Part shown: one piece after another, positions 32,202 to 40,746 of the stretch
Numbering within the stretch: the stretch's first letter is position 1
Layout of the letters: each line of letters opens with the position of its first letter
Assembly: GCF_017873395.1 (NCBI RefSeq)
Contig: NZ_JAGGKC010000006.1
Span: 62,001-126,000 of the forward strand
Reading direction: 5' to 3'
DNA from: Youngiibacter multivorans
GTDB lineage: Bacteria; Bacillota; Clostridia; Clostridiales; Clostridiaceae
DNA length: 64,000 nt
Notes under the pieces: model-generated
Database searches by the model: none
The model's input: the letters and a program-made list of their open reading frames with translations, nothing else
What the model was told of the DNA's origin: nothing
Position numbers and translations under genes: made by a program

Positions 32202-32759
32202 CTATTTCATTTCCCTGAGTTCCTTGATGTTTTCCCTGACAACTGCCGCAGTTCCTGTTATGTCCCTGTTGTAGTCAGATATGAACCCTTCGAACAGCTT
32301 CTTCAGGTTTACCATCATCTCGCTGTTCTTTGACTGGAGCTCCTTCTCGAGGTCTGTAAGAAGATTGTCGGCGTAGTCCCTTGCAGACAGCCTTACCATC
32401 TTAGCATCAGACTGGGCCTTTGCGATTATCTCCTTAGCTCTGACTTCAGCTTCCTTGACCAGGTCATGGTTGTCCAGCTTCGCTTTCATCAGCTCAGCCA
32501 CTTCAGCCTTGGACCTTTCGTATTCACTCCTTGCCTCGTTAAGTATCCTGTCCTTTTCAGAAAGCACCCACTGGGCTGTCCTCAGGTCTTCAGGCAGCGC
32601 CTGTGTAAGCTCATCCAGTACGGATGTGAGCTCATCCTTGTCTACCATGACCTTCTTGCTGAAGAAGACCTTCTGTCCGTCCTCCACAATTTCCTGAAGA
32701 ACCTCCACAAGGCTGGTTATCTCGATTTTCTTTGAAGTTACCTCATAGCTTTCATTCAT
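32202..32759 (-). CDS. Coiled-coil protein resembling V-ATPase subunit H / DivIVA-type proteins
   Basis: A protein of 185 residues, mostly predicted helix, of unknown function. It has an initial segment with ITSLVEVLQEIVEDGQ, followed by a long heptad-rich coiled coil rich in E, K, A and R (residues about 60-170). ATG at 32759 has GGGGGATTTGAC upstream; the frame otherwise extends into coaD. It directly follows coaD and precedes a terminator. Similar proteins are often labelled ATPase because of coiled-coil similarity only. I do not assign a function. Confidence 0.6.
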   Translation of the reverse strand: MNESYEVTSKKIEITSLVEVLQEIVEDGQKVFFSKKVMVDKDELTSVLDELTQALPEDLRTAQWVLSEKDRILNEARSEYERSKAEVAELMKAKLDNHDLVKEAEVRAKEIIAKAQSDAKMVRLSARDYADNLLTDLEKELQSKNSEMMVNLKKLFEGFISDYNRDITGTAAVVRENIKELREMK

Positions 32760-32760
32760 G

Positions 32761-33252
32761 TCAAATCCCCCTGTTTTTTCTTTCCTTGGCATATATTTCG
32801 TCCAGAAGCACATCAGGCACAAGGCCCCTGATATCTCCCCCAAAATGCACGATCTGCTTTATATTGGAAGAGCTGATGTATGAATTGCATGGATCTGTCA
32901 TCAGCAGCACTGTCTCAATATCCTGTGAAAGCTTCATGTTCGTGTGGGCCATCTGCATCTCGTAGTCGAAATCAGCGACTCCCCTAAGTCCCTTGACTAT
33001 GACATCAGCTCCCTCTACTTCGAGGAAATCCACAAGCAGCCCTTCAAAACTCTTCACTTCAATATTATCATAATTGCCGACAACTTTCTGTATCATCGCC
33101 AATCTTTCTTCTACTGTGAACATGCACCTCTTGTCGATGTTGTTAAGTACAGCGACAATAACTCTGTCAAAGACCCTCGCGGATCTTTGCATGATGTCAA
33201 GGTGACCGTTTGTAACGGGATCGAAGCTGCCTGGGTATACGGCTGTTATCAT
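32761..33252 (-). CDS. coaD: Phosphopantetheine adenylyltransferase
   Basis: Fourth step of coenzyme A synthesis, converting 4'-phosphopantetheine and ATP to dephospho-CoA. MITAVYPGSFDPVTNGH has the nucleotidyl-transferase motif (TNGH, residues 14-17), and SYISSSNIKQIVHFGGD is the second ATP motif region. At 163 residues it is normal. It overlaps rsmD by four bases, so these form the usual rsmD-coaD pair. Confidence 0.97.
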   Translation of the reverse strand: MITAVYPGSFDPVTNGHLDIMQRSARVFDRVIVAVLNNIDKRCMFTVEERLAMIQKVVGNYDNIEVKSFEGLLVDFLEVEGADVIVKGLRGVADFDYEMQMAHTNMKLSQDIETVLLMTDPCNSYISSSNIKQIVHFGGDIRGLVPDVLLDEIYAKERKNRGI

Positions 33253-33842
33253 ACATGCTCCTTTCGATGCTGGTAGAAGGCAAGGACTGTCTTGCCGTAC
33301 TTTCTCCTGTCCACTAATTCGAGACCTGCTTCCGGTTCGAATATTTCTTCAGATATATCATATTTGGATACTATCACTCCCTGACTTGAAAGAAGACCAA
33401 GCTCCTCAATCAGCAGGACTGATGTTTTCACCATATTGTTCAGATACGGAGGGTCCACAAATATTATATCAAAAACATCGCCCTTATACCCTGCTTTTTT
33501 ACAATATTCATATGAATCTGAGAGAATGGCGGTGGATTTTCCGGAAAATCCGAGATTTTCTATGTTCTTACTAAGTATATCATAGGTTTCCCTGGATTTT
33601 TCGACCATTACAGCACTGCCGGCACCTCGGCTTATGCTTTCCAGGCCTAGGCTTCCCGTACCGGAAAACATGTCTAGTACCCTTGCATCCTGAATTTTCC
33701 CGCTGATGATGCTGAACATCGACTCCTTGATCCTGTCAAGTGTTGGCCTCGTGGCATTGATGTCGCCCTTCTCGGTAACTCTTCCCTGATTGAGCGGAGA
33801 CAGAAGCTTTCTGCCCTTCGCGCTTCCTGCAATTATCCTCAT
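33249..33842 (-). CDS. rsmD: 16S rRNA (guanine966-N2)-methyltransferase RsmD
   Basis: Methylates G966 in the 30S P site. MRIIAGSAKGRKLLSP, DMFSGTGSLGLESISRGA and the catalytic FVDPPY motif are present in a 197-residue Rossmann-fold protein. It lies between recG and coaD in the standard Firmicute order, starting 13 bases after recG ends. Confidence 0.94.
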   Translation of the reverse strand: MRIIAGSAKGRKLLSPLNQGRVTEKGDINATRPTLDRIKESMFSIISGKIQDARVLDMFSGTGSLGLESISRGAGSAVMVEKSRETYDILSKNIENLGFSGKSTAILSDSYEYCKKAGYKGDVFDIIFVDPPYLNNMVKTSVLLIEELGLLSSQGVIVSKYDISEEIFEPEAGLELVDRRKYGKTVLAFYQHRKEHV

Positions 33843-33854
33843 TTATTCCTCCTG

Positions 33855-35876
33855 TCAGTTAAGGCAGATGAATTCCATGGAATCCTCAAGCATCCGTGTA
33901 AATTCTGCTTTAACCCTTTTGTATTCATCGGTCTCCTCATGGAAGACCCTGGCAGCAAACTTGCCTGCCCTTGTAAAAATGGAGTAGTCCCTTGCGAGGT
34001 CGGAAATTGAGAGCCCTGACCCCCCGGACTGGCTTACTCCAAAAAGCTGGCCGGTTCCACGCTGTTTCATGTCCTCCTCAGCTATAAAGAAGCCGTCATT
34101 GCTTTTTGCAAGCGTCTCCAGCCTGGTCCTCGTCTCTTCAGAGTTCATCTTTGAAACCATCAGACACCATGACTGGTGCTCACCTCTTCCGACCCTTCCC
34201 CTCAGCTGATGCAGCTGGGCAAGTCCGAACCGTTCCGCATTCTCTATGAGCATTACTGTAGCGTTGCCGACATTGACCCCGACTTCGATGACAGTTGTGG
34301 ATACAAGTGCCTTCAGCTCTCCATCCTTGAATGCTCTCATGGCCTTGTCCTTTTCTGCACCCTTCATTCTGCCATGAAGCATACCCATGGGTATGCCCTT
34401 CATCATCCCTTCCGACAGTTCGGTGAAGAGCCCTTCCACGGAGCTTGCCTCAAGCTCAGAGTCCTCTTCGATGAGTGGCGTTACGATATACGCCTGTCTG
34501 CCATTTTTTATCTCCTCGATCACCTTGCTGTAGCACTGCTTCCTTTTCTCTTCAGGAAACAGCATGGTTCTTATGTTCTTTCGTCCCGGTGGCAGCTCGT
34601 CGATTGTCGACACATCAAGATCAGAATAAAGAGCCAGGGCCATGGTCCTTGGAATCGGAGTTGCAGACATTACAAGCACGTCAATCTCCTGGCCTTTTCC
34701 AATTAGCTTTGCCCGCTGGTTCACTCCGAACCTGTGCTGCTCATCGGTAACTGCGAGTCCAAGCTTAGGCATTGACACACTCTCCTCAAGCAGAGCATGT
34801 GTACCGATTATGATCATTGGAATACCCTCCGCAAGGTCCTTCTTAATCCTATCCGCTTCCTTCCTTTTCGTCGAACCGGTAAGGACCTCGATCCTCGTTC
34901 CGAACCTTGAAAGAAGGGATTCGGCCTCCTCCTTGTGCTGGGTTGCAAGTATTTCGGTAGGTACCATGAGGGCACCCTGGTATCCGTTCTCGACAACGTT
35001 GAAAAGAGCAGTAAGGGCCACTATGGTCTTGCCTGATCCTACATCGCCCTGAAGAAGCCTGTTCATCGGGTACGGTTTCTTCTCGTCAAGAAGGATTTCA
35101 CGTATGCACCTTGACTGCGCCCTTGTCAGTTCATAAGGCATGCTTTCCTTGAATTCGGTTAGTCTTCCGCTCATCCTGAAGGGTATGCCGTTTGCTGCAT
35201 CCTTCCTTCTATTTCTCGCAATCATGATCTTCAGGGAATATGAGAACATCTCCTGGAATCTGAGCCTTTCGAGAGCTTCAGAAAGGTCCTTGTCATCACC
35301 CGGGAAATGGACAGCCCTTACAGCCTTATCCAGCTCCATCAGGTTCTCCTCAATGAGTATCTCCCTTGGAAGGTTCTCGTTGATTATAACGGAATCAAGC
35401 ACCTGCCTCAGCAGCTTCCTTATAAGGGTTCCTGTAACACCCTCCTTCTGAGGATATATTGGTGTTATATCCACAATCTCCCTTACGGAGGAGGGATTCA
35501 CGACCTCAAGGCCTTTTCCCTTCCTTACGAATTTACCTGCCAGATGGTAGGAAGTGCTCGCACTATAGTTTCCGGAAATATAAGGCATATTGAACCAAGT
35601 TGCCCTGATATCACCAAACTCAGAGCTGAATGTGGCACTCACCATGGCAAGTCCCTTCCTCAGCTTCACGGGTCTGCCGATTTTTATCAGCTGGGCTTCG
35701 ACTACTGATTTGTCCTGTCCGTTGAACACCGATTCGCATGCATCAAAAAGTTTATCATAACCTCTCGGAAAATACAGAAGCAGGTCAAGTATTGTCCTGA
35801 TTCCCATTTCTTCAAGCTTTTCAGCAGTTTTTTCACCGACGCCCTTAAGCGTGATCACCGAGTCATGAACTTCCAT
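33855..35876 (-). CDS. recG: ATP-dependent DNA helicase RecG
   Basis: Branch-migrating helicase that remodels stalled replication forks. The N-terminal wedge (OB fold) is followed by helicase motifs GDVGSGKTIVAL, TDEQHRFGVNQR (DEQH box), SATPIPRTMAL and the C-terminal QLRGRVGRG. ATG at 35876 with GGAGGAAAC upstream is preferred over the longer frame (35891), giving 673 residues. It follows fakA across a short hairpin (35892-35915). Confidence 0.96.
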   Translation of the reverse strand: MEVHDSVITLKGVGEKTAEKLEEMGIRTILDLLLYFPRGYDKLFDACESVFNGQDKSVVEAQLIKIGRPVKLRKGLAMVSATFSSEFGDIRATWFNMPYISGNYSASTSYHLAGKFVRKGKGLEVVNPSSVREIVDITPIYPQKEGVTGTLIRKLLRQVLDSVIINENLPREILIEENLMELDKAVRAVHFPGDDKDLSEALERLRFQEMFSYSLKIMIARNRRKDAANGIPFRMSGRLTEFKESMPYELTRAQSRCIREILLDEKKPYPMNRLLQGDVGSGKTIVALTALFNVVENGYQGALMVPTEILATQHKEEAESLLSRFGTRIEVLTGSTKRKEADRIKKDLAEGIPMIIIGTHALLEESVSMPKLGLAVTDEQHRFGVNQRAKLIGKGQEIDVLVMSATPIPRTMALALYSDLDVSTIDELPPGRKNIRTMLFPEEKRKQCYSKVIEEIKNGRQAYIVTPLIEEDSELEASSVEGLFTELSEGMMKGIPMGMLHGRMKGAEKDKAMRAFKDGELKALVSTTVIEVGVNVGNATVMLIENAERFGLAQLHQLRGRVGRGEHQSWCLMVSKMNSEETRTRLETLAKSNDGFFIAEEDMKQRGTGQLFGVSQSGGSGLSISDLARDYSIFTRAGKFAARVFHEETDEYKRVKAEFTRMLEDSMEFICLN

Positions 35877-35891
35877 GTTTCCTCCATGCAA

Positions 35892-35915
35892 AGAAGGAAG
35901 GCTTCTGCCTTCCTT
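35892..35915 (-). terminator. Hairpin between fakA and recG
   Basis: AAGGAAGGC and GCCTTCCTT form a nine-base stem with a four-base loop, located nine bases past the fakA stop and 16 bases before the recG start. The T tract is short (CTTCTTTG). Confidence 0.5.
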
Positions 35916-35923
35916 GTACTTAA

Positions 35924-37564
35924 TTACTCTACAGAGATTATGAAGTAGTAGAGTGGCTGCTTTCCAGCCAGGCTCATCACATCAAGGTCTCCATACTTTT
36001 CTTCAAGCTTTTCCATGAACACCTGAACGTCCTCTTCAGCAGCGTCGCTGCCGTAGAATACTGTAAGAGCTGAACTATGCTCGTCAACCATCCTGCCGAT
36101 CAGGTCTTCAGTGAGCTGGTACAGATCCCTTTCGACCTCGACAATCTTGTTGTCAAGAAGTCCCAGGTAATCTCCCTGCCTGATTTCGATTCCATCAATC
36201 TCGGTATCCCTCACAGCGTAAGTGACCGAACCTGACTTCACTTCTGAAAGGCTGCCTGTCATTGATCTGATGTTCGCATCAAGCTCCGATTCAGGATTGA
36301 ATGCCGTCAGTGCGGTTATACCCTGCGGAATCGTCTTTGTTCCGATGACATGAACGTCCTTGTGGGAAATTTCCTTAGCCTGGTTCGCCGCCATGATTAT
36401 ATTCTTGTTGTTCGGCAGAATGAAGATATGTTCTGCATTCAGGCTTTCCACTGCCTTCACTATATCCTCTGTCGAAGGGTTCATGGTCTGTCCGCCTTCT
36501 ATGATCACATCTGCACCAAGGTCAAGGAACGCAGCCTTGAGTCCCTCACCTACTGAAACCGAAATGAAGGCATACTTCTTGGCTTCAGCGACTATATTTT
36601 CCTCAGCAATAAGATTCTCGCCATGACCCAATGTCTCGGGAACATCCTGGAGGTTCCTGTGCTGTTCCCTCATGTTCTCGATCTTTATCTTGGTGAGCTC
36701 GCCCAGCTTGCCAGCCTCTGCAAGCACAAGTCCTGGTTCATCCGTATGAATATGGACCTTAATGATGTCATCATAACCGACATATACGATCGAGTCTCCC
36801 ATGGTTTCAAGATACTCCCTGAAAGCGCCATTGTCAGGCTCAGCCAGTATTATGAACTCGGTACAGTATCCGAAGGTTATCTCGGTATGGGTGTCTCTGG
36901 CTGCCACGTAGCTCTCTGCAGGAGCCTTGTCTTCTGACTTTCTCTCGGTCATCTCACCTGAAAGCGCTTCGTACATTCCCTGGAGTATTATTACAAGCCC
37001 CATTCCGCCAGAATCCACAACCTTCGCTGCCTTCAGCTGGGGAAGCATCTCGGGTGTCCTTTCAAGTGTGTCTTTGGAAATCTCCACTATATTCCTCATG
37101 AGTTCGGTACAGTCATCCGTGTGCAGCTCCACAGCCTTTTCTCCGACCTCTCTGATGACTGTCAGGATAGTTCCCTCGGTTGGTCTCATGACTGCCCTGT
37201 AAGCCGATTTGGAGCCCTCTATGAAGCTCAGCGTCAGCTCGAACGGATTGACTTCATCTTTGCCCTCGAGGCCTTTTGCAATTCCTCTGAATATCTGAGA
37301 TAGTATTACTCCTGAATTCCCTCTGGCTCCCATAAGGGCACCCTTTGCAAGGGTCTTCGATACTTCACCGATATTCGTGGACTTGTGCCCTTCAACCTCC
37401 CTGACTGCTGCCCGGAATGTCATGGACATGTTAGTACCGGTATCTCCGTCAGGTACTGGAAAGACATTGAGAGAATCGACATATGCCTTCTCATCCTCCA
37501 GCTTCGCACTGGCGTTCAGTACCATGCTTATGAATTGCTGTCCATTGATCTTGCTGTATTTCAT
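35924..37564 (-). CDS. fakA: Fatty acid kinase catalytic subunit FakA-like (DAK-domain protein)
   Basis: YloV/FakA-type kinase that phosphorylates fatty acids delivered by FakB proteins. The N-terminal DhaL-type domain has NVFPVPDGDTGTNMSMTF and KGALMGARGNSGVILSQIFRG, and a Mid/C-terminal region of DegV-like fold is included. ATG at 37564 with GGAGGTTATTTTCAG upstream gives 546 residues. FakB is not adjacent. It follows asp23, its common neighbour. A strong hairpin (37581-37617) precedes the ribosome binding site. Confidence 0.88.
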   Translation of the reverse strand: MKYSKINGQQFISMVLNASAKLEDEKAYVDSLNVFPVPDGDTGTNMSMTFRAAVREVEGHKSTNIGEVSKTLAKGALMGARGNSGVILSQIFRGIAKGLEGKDEVNPFELTLSFIEGSKSAYRAVMRPTEGTILTVIREVGEKAVELHTDDCTELMRNIVEISKDTLERTPEMLPQLKAAKVVDSGGMGLVIILQGMYEALSGEMTERKSEDKAPAESYVAARDTHTEITFGYCTEFIILAEPDNGAFREYLETMGDSIVYVGYDDIIKVHIHTDEPGLVLAEAGKLGELTKIKIENMREQHRNLQDVPETLGHGENLIAEENIVAEAKKYAFISVSVGEGLKAAFLDLGADVIIEGGQTMNPSTEDIVKAVESLNAEHIFILPNNKNIIMAANQAKEISHKDVHVIGTKTIPQGITALTAFNPESELDANIRSMTGSLSEVKSGSVTYAVRDTEIDGIEIRQGDYLGLLDNKIVEVERDLYQLTEDLIGRMVDEHSSALTVFYGSDAAEEDVQVFMEKLEEKYGDLDVMSLAGKQPLYYFIISVE

Positions 37565-37580
37565 CTGAAAATAACCTCCC

Positions 37581-37617
37581 GTAAAAATGGACAACATAGG
37601 GAATGTCCAGCTTTTAC
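37581..37617 (-). promoter_or_regulatory. Hairpin directly upstream of the fakA ribosome binding site
   Basis: GTAAAAgcTGGACA pairs with TGTCCAtTTTTAC with a small internal bulge. The base of the stem touches the GGGAGG of fakA. The mRNA start would be close to the stem if the TTGAAG-16-TATAAA promoter at 37625-37652 is used. Confidence 0.5.
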
Positions 37618-37624
37618 AAATCTC

Positions 37625-37652
37625 TTTATATCAATATTGTTTTCTGCTTCAA
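37625..37652 (-). promoter_or_regulatory. Promoter candidate for fakA
   Basis: TTGAAG (37652-37647) and TATAAA (37630-37625) on the minus strand with 16 bases between. Confidence 0.4.
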
Positions 37653-37705
37653 CCTTAAGTCCAAGAATCATATTCTTCCATAATAGGCCATATTTGAATA
37701 GAAAT

Positions 37706-37721
37706 ACCTGAAAAGTCAGGT
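37706..37721 (-). terminator. Short terminator-like hairpin after asp23
   Basis: ACCTGA and TCAGGT around four bases, followed by ATTTCTATT on the minus strand. It is 18 bases past the asp23-family stop codon. Confidence 0.45.
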
Positions 37722-37738
37722 TTATTTAAGAATTGGAC

Positions 37739-38086
37739 TTAGAACCTTATACCCTCAATATTTACTGTGATATTCGCAACCTTGAGTCCGGTATGGTTCT
37801 CTACGTTGTACCTTACCTTCTGTATGATGTTTCCGGCGATTACTGAAATCTTGGTTCCATACTCTACCACTACAAACAGATCAATGGAAAGCTCGTTGTT
37901 CTTGTAGTTTATCTTGACGCCCTTGTTCAGGTGCTCTATCTTGATCAGCTCCCAAAGTCCGTCAGCTGTATTCTTGGAGGCCATGCCCACGACACCATAG
38001 CATTCCATAGTGGAAAGACCGACTATCTTGGCGATCACCTCGTCTGAGTAGGTTATGTTGCCGTTGCTGTTGGTTAATCCTATCAA
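37739..38086 (-). CDS. Asp23/Gls24 family envelope stress protein
   Basis: YloU-like protein of 115 residues. It has the family pattern GNITYSDEVIAKIVGLSTMECYGVVGMASK, followed by alternating strands KGVKINYKNNELSIDLFVVVEYGTKI and the end VANITVNIEGIRF. Homologues localise to the membrane or envelope and often precede a DAK-domain kinase, as here. A promoter candidate (TTGAAG-17-TATTAT, 38118-38146) and a repeat-rich segment lie between it and the divergent rpmB. Confidence 0.9.
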   Translation of the reverse strand: MIGLTNSNGNITYSDEVIAKIVGLSTMECYGVVGMASKNTADGLWELIKIEHLNKGVKINYKNNELSIDLFVVVEYGTKISVIAGNIIQKVRYNVENHTGLKVANITVNIEGIRF

Positions 38087-38117
38087 TTTACTCCCTCCTT
38101 GACTGAATTCATCTTAT

Positions 38118-38146
38118 ATAATATTATATTTTCATTGTAACTTCAA
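38118..38146 (-). promoter_or_regulatory. Promoter candidate for the asp23-family gene
   Basis: TTGAAG (38146-38141), 17 bases, TATTAT (38123-38118) on the minus strand, in an AT-rich region. Confidence 0.5.
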
Positions 38147-38154
38147 GATAAGCT

Positions 38155-38230
38155 AATGTACACGCAGGATAACCTCAACAGTCTGAATATTATTATTGAG
38201 CGTTTATCCTAAGTATCCTGAATGTACACG
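38155..38230. repeat. Direct and inverted repeats in the asp23/rpmB divergent region
   Basis: AATGTACACG occurs at 38155-38164 and 38221-38230. Between them lies an interrupted palindrome, AGGATAA..CTCAA (38166-38178) against TTGAG..TTATCCT (38196-38210), with a loop of 17 bases. TATCCT recurs once more at 38214-38219. It sits between the two divergent promoters. Confidence 0.6.
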
Positions 38231-38239
38231 AAAATTATG

Positions 38240-38269
38240 TTGCATTCAAGTCCACCGTTATGTTAGAAT
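38240..38269 (+). promoter_or_regulatory. Promoter candidate for rpmB
   Basis: TTGCAT (38240-38245), 18 bases, TAGAAT (38264-38269) on the plus strand, about 67 bases before the rpmB ATG. Confidence 0.5.
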
Positions 38270-38336
38270 GTTATTTGTTCCAATCGGGATATTAGTTTTC
38301 GATTTCATAAACTCTCATGGAGGAGGTGTAAATCTG

Positions 38337-38528
38337 ATGGCAAGAGTATGCGAAGTATGCAACAAGGGTGTCATATCAGGAAAATCTTACTCACACTCAC
38401 ACAGGCAGTCACTTAGAAAGTGGGCCCCAAATCTACAGAAGGTTAGAGCTATTGTCGACGGAACTCCACAGAGAGTTGTCGTATGTACAAGATGCTTGCG
38501 TTCTGGCAAGGTTGAGCGTGCGATATAA
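38337..38528 (+). CDS. rpmB: 50S ribosomal protein L28
   Basis: Large-subunit protein on the plus strand, 63 residues. It begins MARVCEVCNKGVISGKSYSHSHRQ and contains the cysteine pairs CEVC and CTRC, the zinc-binding form of L28. ATG at 38337 has GGAGGAGGTGTAAATCTG upstream, a somewhat long spacing but the only good start; the longer frame has no site. A strong bidirectional terminator follows. Confidence 0.95.
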   Translation: MARVCEVCNKGVISGKSYSHSHRQSLRKWAPNLQKVRAIVDGTPQRVVVCTRCLRSGKVERAI

Positions 38529-38553
38529 TTAAAGATTGACAGGATAAATCATC

Positions 38554-38595
38554 CGTTAGAAAACCCAGGGATTAAGTTCCCTGGGTTTTCTAACG
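38554..38595. terminator. Strong bidirectional terminator between rpmB and thiN
   Basis: CGTTAGAAAACCCAGGGA pairs with TTCCCTGGGTTTTCTAACG, giving a stem of about 18 bases. T-rich sequence follows on the plus strand. It ends the convergent rpmB (+) and thiN (-) transcripts. Confidence 0.9.
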
Positions 38596-38606
38596 TCCGT
38601 TTTTTT

Positions 38607-39239
38607 TCAGTCCCTTGACTTCATTACAATCACAATCCCGCTTTTGAAGGAAACTTCGATGGTCTCCCCTTCAAACTCGTTCGAGACGGTCCTGGGATCC
38701 CCCATCCTGAGCCTGTAGTCATTAAGAGGATATCTTGCCCCTTTGATCGTAAAGCCTTCCACATCGCCCCTGAAGGCCTGGAATGAGATGAAGTCCCCGA
38801 AATCGCGGATGATGGTTCCCGGTCTGCTGATCATGCTTATCATGTTGTTGCCGTCGATTATGAAAGCTTCCTTCCCTTCACTGAGGGCCTCTTCAAGAAG
38901 TCCAAGGTTTCCCAGGAAGTGATCGAGCCTCACTCCGGTGCATCCGAAGAAAAGGTATGAATCAGGGGAATATTCCCTTGCCTTCAGATATGCCGCTTCA
39001 GTGTCCGTAAAATCCTTGACAGCATCAAACTTCTGGATTTCACACCTGCCCTGAAAGAACTCCAGTGTTTCCTCACTGAGCGAGTCGAAATCACCGAGCA
39101 GCACATCAGGCATTACCCCAATTTCCTTTAGGAATTCTCCTCCCCGGTCAGCCGCAATTATTACATCACCTGGCTTCAGATACGAGATGAAGAGGTCCTT
39201 TCCAGGGCTTTTCCCCCCTGAGACTATAAGAGCCTTCAT
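38607..39239 (-). CDS. thiN: Thiamine pyrophosphokinase
   Basis: Transfers pyrophosphate from ATP to thiamine. The N-terminal domain has AADRGGEFLKEIGVMPDVLLGDFDS and DKDFTDTEAA-like KDFTDTEAAYLKARE, followed by FFGCTGVRLDHFLGNLGLL, diagnostic of the family; 210 residues. It is the last gene of the rlmN-stp-pknB-rsgA-rpe-thiN order common in Firmicutes and overlaps rpe by four bases. No TPP riboswitch is visible at this locus. Confidence 0.95.
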   Translation of the reverse strand: MKALIVSGGKSPGKDLFISYLKPGDVIIAADRGGEFLKEIGVMPDVLLGDFDSLSEETLEFFQGRCEIQKFDAVKDFTDTEAAYLKAREYSPDSYLFFGCTGVRLDHFLGNLGLLEEALSEGKEAFIIDGNNMISMISRPGTIIRDFGDFISFQAFRGDVEGFTIKGARYPLNDYRLRMGDPRTVSNEFEGETIEVSFKSGIVIVMKSRD

Positions 39240-39889
39240 CTGAGGGCTTTCCTCAGCTTCATCATGTTCTCTGATATCTCATTGTTCCTGTAGACAGCAG
39301 ATCCTGCCACGATGACATCTGCACCTGCCTCGGCAGCTGCCCTGATGTTGTTCTCGCCAATTCCCCCGTCTATCTCGATCATAAGCGAAGGGTTGAGCAC
39401 GTCTGCCATTTGCCTGAGCTCCCTCACCTTATCGAGCGAATATGGAATGAATGACTGACCACCGAACCCTGGATTCACTGACATAATAAGAACAAGGTCG
39501 AGTTCAGGCAGAATATGCTTCAGAACCGAAACAGGAGTTGCCGGATTAAGCGTTATGCCTGCCATTACCCCAAGTCCCTTTATCCTTTGTATCGCCCTGT
39601 CTATATGAGTCTCAGCTTCATAGTGGAAATTTATCAGGTCCGCTCCCGCTTCCGCGAAGGCCTCGAAGAAATTCGAAGGCTCCCTGATCATAAGGTGTAC
39701 ATCAAATGTGAGCTTGGTAAGTGGTCTTATCGCCTTGATTACTGGCAGTCCGAAGCTGATGTTTGGGACGAAAGAGCCGTCCATGACATCTATATGGATC
39801 CAGTCAGCCCCGGCTGTCTCTGTTACCTCAATGTCCCGTCCCAGGTTGGCAAAGTCTGCTGATAATAATGATGGTGCTATCTTGACCAT
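39236..39889 (-). CDS. rpe: Ribulose-phosphate 3-epimerase
   Basis: Interconverts ribulose 5-phosphate and xylulose 5-phosphate in the pentose phosphate pathway. Motifs APSLLSADFANLG, WIHIDVMDGSFVPNISFG, SVNPGFGGQSFIP and EIDGGIGENN line the metal-dependent TIM barrel active site. The 217-residue length is standard. It overlaps rsgA by 13 bases and thiN by four. Confidence 0.97.
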   Translation of the reverse strand: MVKIAPSLLSADFANLGRDIEVTETAGADWIHIDVMDGSFVPNISFGLPVIKAIRPLTKLTFDVHLMIREPSNFFEAFAEAGADLINFHYEAETHIDRAIQRIKGLGVMAGITLNPATPVSVLKHILPELDLVLIMSVNPGFGGQSFIPYSLDKVRELRQMADVLNPSLMIEIDGGIGENNIRAAAEAGADVIVAGSAVYRNNEISENMMKLRKALR

Positions 39890-40746
39890 TTTTTCTTGTT
39901 TACCTCCATAAGTTCATTCAGAAATCTAAGATAGTAGTAATACCTTTTCTCGGAAATTGTCTTGCCCACCGCATCCTTTACACTGCAGCCCGGCTCCTTG
40001 TTGTGGGAACATCCGGTGAACCTGCAGTTCCCCTCATGCTCGTGGAATTCAGGGAAATAGTCCTTGAGCTCTTCAGTTTCCATCGAAAGCTCGATAGATG
40101 AGAACCCCGGTGTATCCACAACAAAGCCGTCATTAACATTTACAAGCTCGCTGTGCCTTGTGGTGTGCTTGCCCCTTTTGAGCCTTTCAGATACGACTCC
40201 TGTCTCCATATGCTCCTTCCCCAGTATACGGTTCAGCATGGTCGATTTGCCGGCTCCCGACGGTCCGCAGAACACAGTTATGTTTCCTGTAAGTTCCTTC
40301 AGGATAACGTCAAAGTCTTTTCCTTCCTTGGCACCGATGAAAAGCAGCCTGTAGCCGGTACCCATGAAAAGGTCCGTAAGCTCTTTCATCTGACCCTGAT
40401 AGGACAAGTCTACCTTGTTGAACACAAGTACTGGAGTTATGTTGGACTTTTCGAGCATGACAATGAACTTCATAAGAAGCTCCTCGTTGATATCAGGATT
40501 CCTCATGGCTGACACCACAAAAGCCTGGGTTACATTAGCAACCATCGGCCTTTCAAGCTCCGATGACCTCGGAAGTATCTCAGAGATCACATTCGAATCC
40601 CTCTCAACCTCGATGACAACCTTGTCTCCTACCATCGGGGTCACATTCCTCAGCCTGAATATTCCCTTGGCTTTGCATTCGACTACTCCGCCTTCAGTGC
40701 TTACGTAGTAGAAGCCGCCTATTCCCTTTATAATCAATCCTTCCAT
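39877..40746 (-). CDS. rsgA: Ribosome small subunit-dependent GTPase RsgA
   Basis: Circularly permuted GTPase that assists 30S maturation. An OB fold precedes LVFNKVDL (G4), GPSGAGKSTMLNRI (G1) and VDTPGFSS (G3), and the zinc-binding CRFTGCSHNKEPGC...C follows. ATG at 40746 gives MEGLIIKGIGGFYYV, the usual N-terminus, and about 289 residues. A frame continues to TTG at 40818, but a -10-like TATAAT lies inside it (40805-40810), so the ATG is preferred although its ribosome binding site is weak. It is downstream of a terminator after pknB. Confidence 0.93.
   Translation of the reverse strand: MEGLIIKGIGGFYYVSTEGGVVECKAKGIFRLRNVTPMVGDKVVIEVERDSNVISEILPRSSELERPMVANVTQAFVVSAMRNPDINEELLMKFIVMLEKSNITPVLVFNKVDLSYQGQMKELTDLFMGTGYRLLFIGAKEGKDFDVILKELTGNITVFCGPSGAGKSTMLNRILGKEHMETGVVSERLKRGKHTTRHSELVNVNDGFVVDTPGFSSIELSMETEELKDYFPEFHEHEGNCRFTGCSHNKEPGCSVKDAVGKTISEKRYYYYLRFLNELMEVNKKKWSR

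Noticed and set aside
38554..39240. TPP riboswitch controlling thiN
   Set aside because: thiN is inside an operon and no THI-box sequence is seen upstream; the hairpin at 38554 is a terminator.
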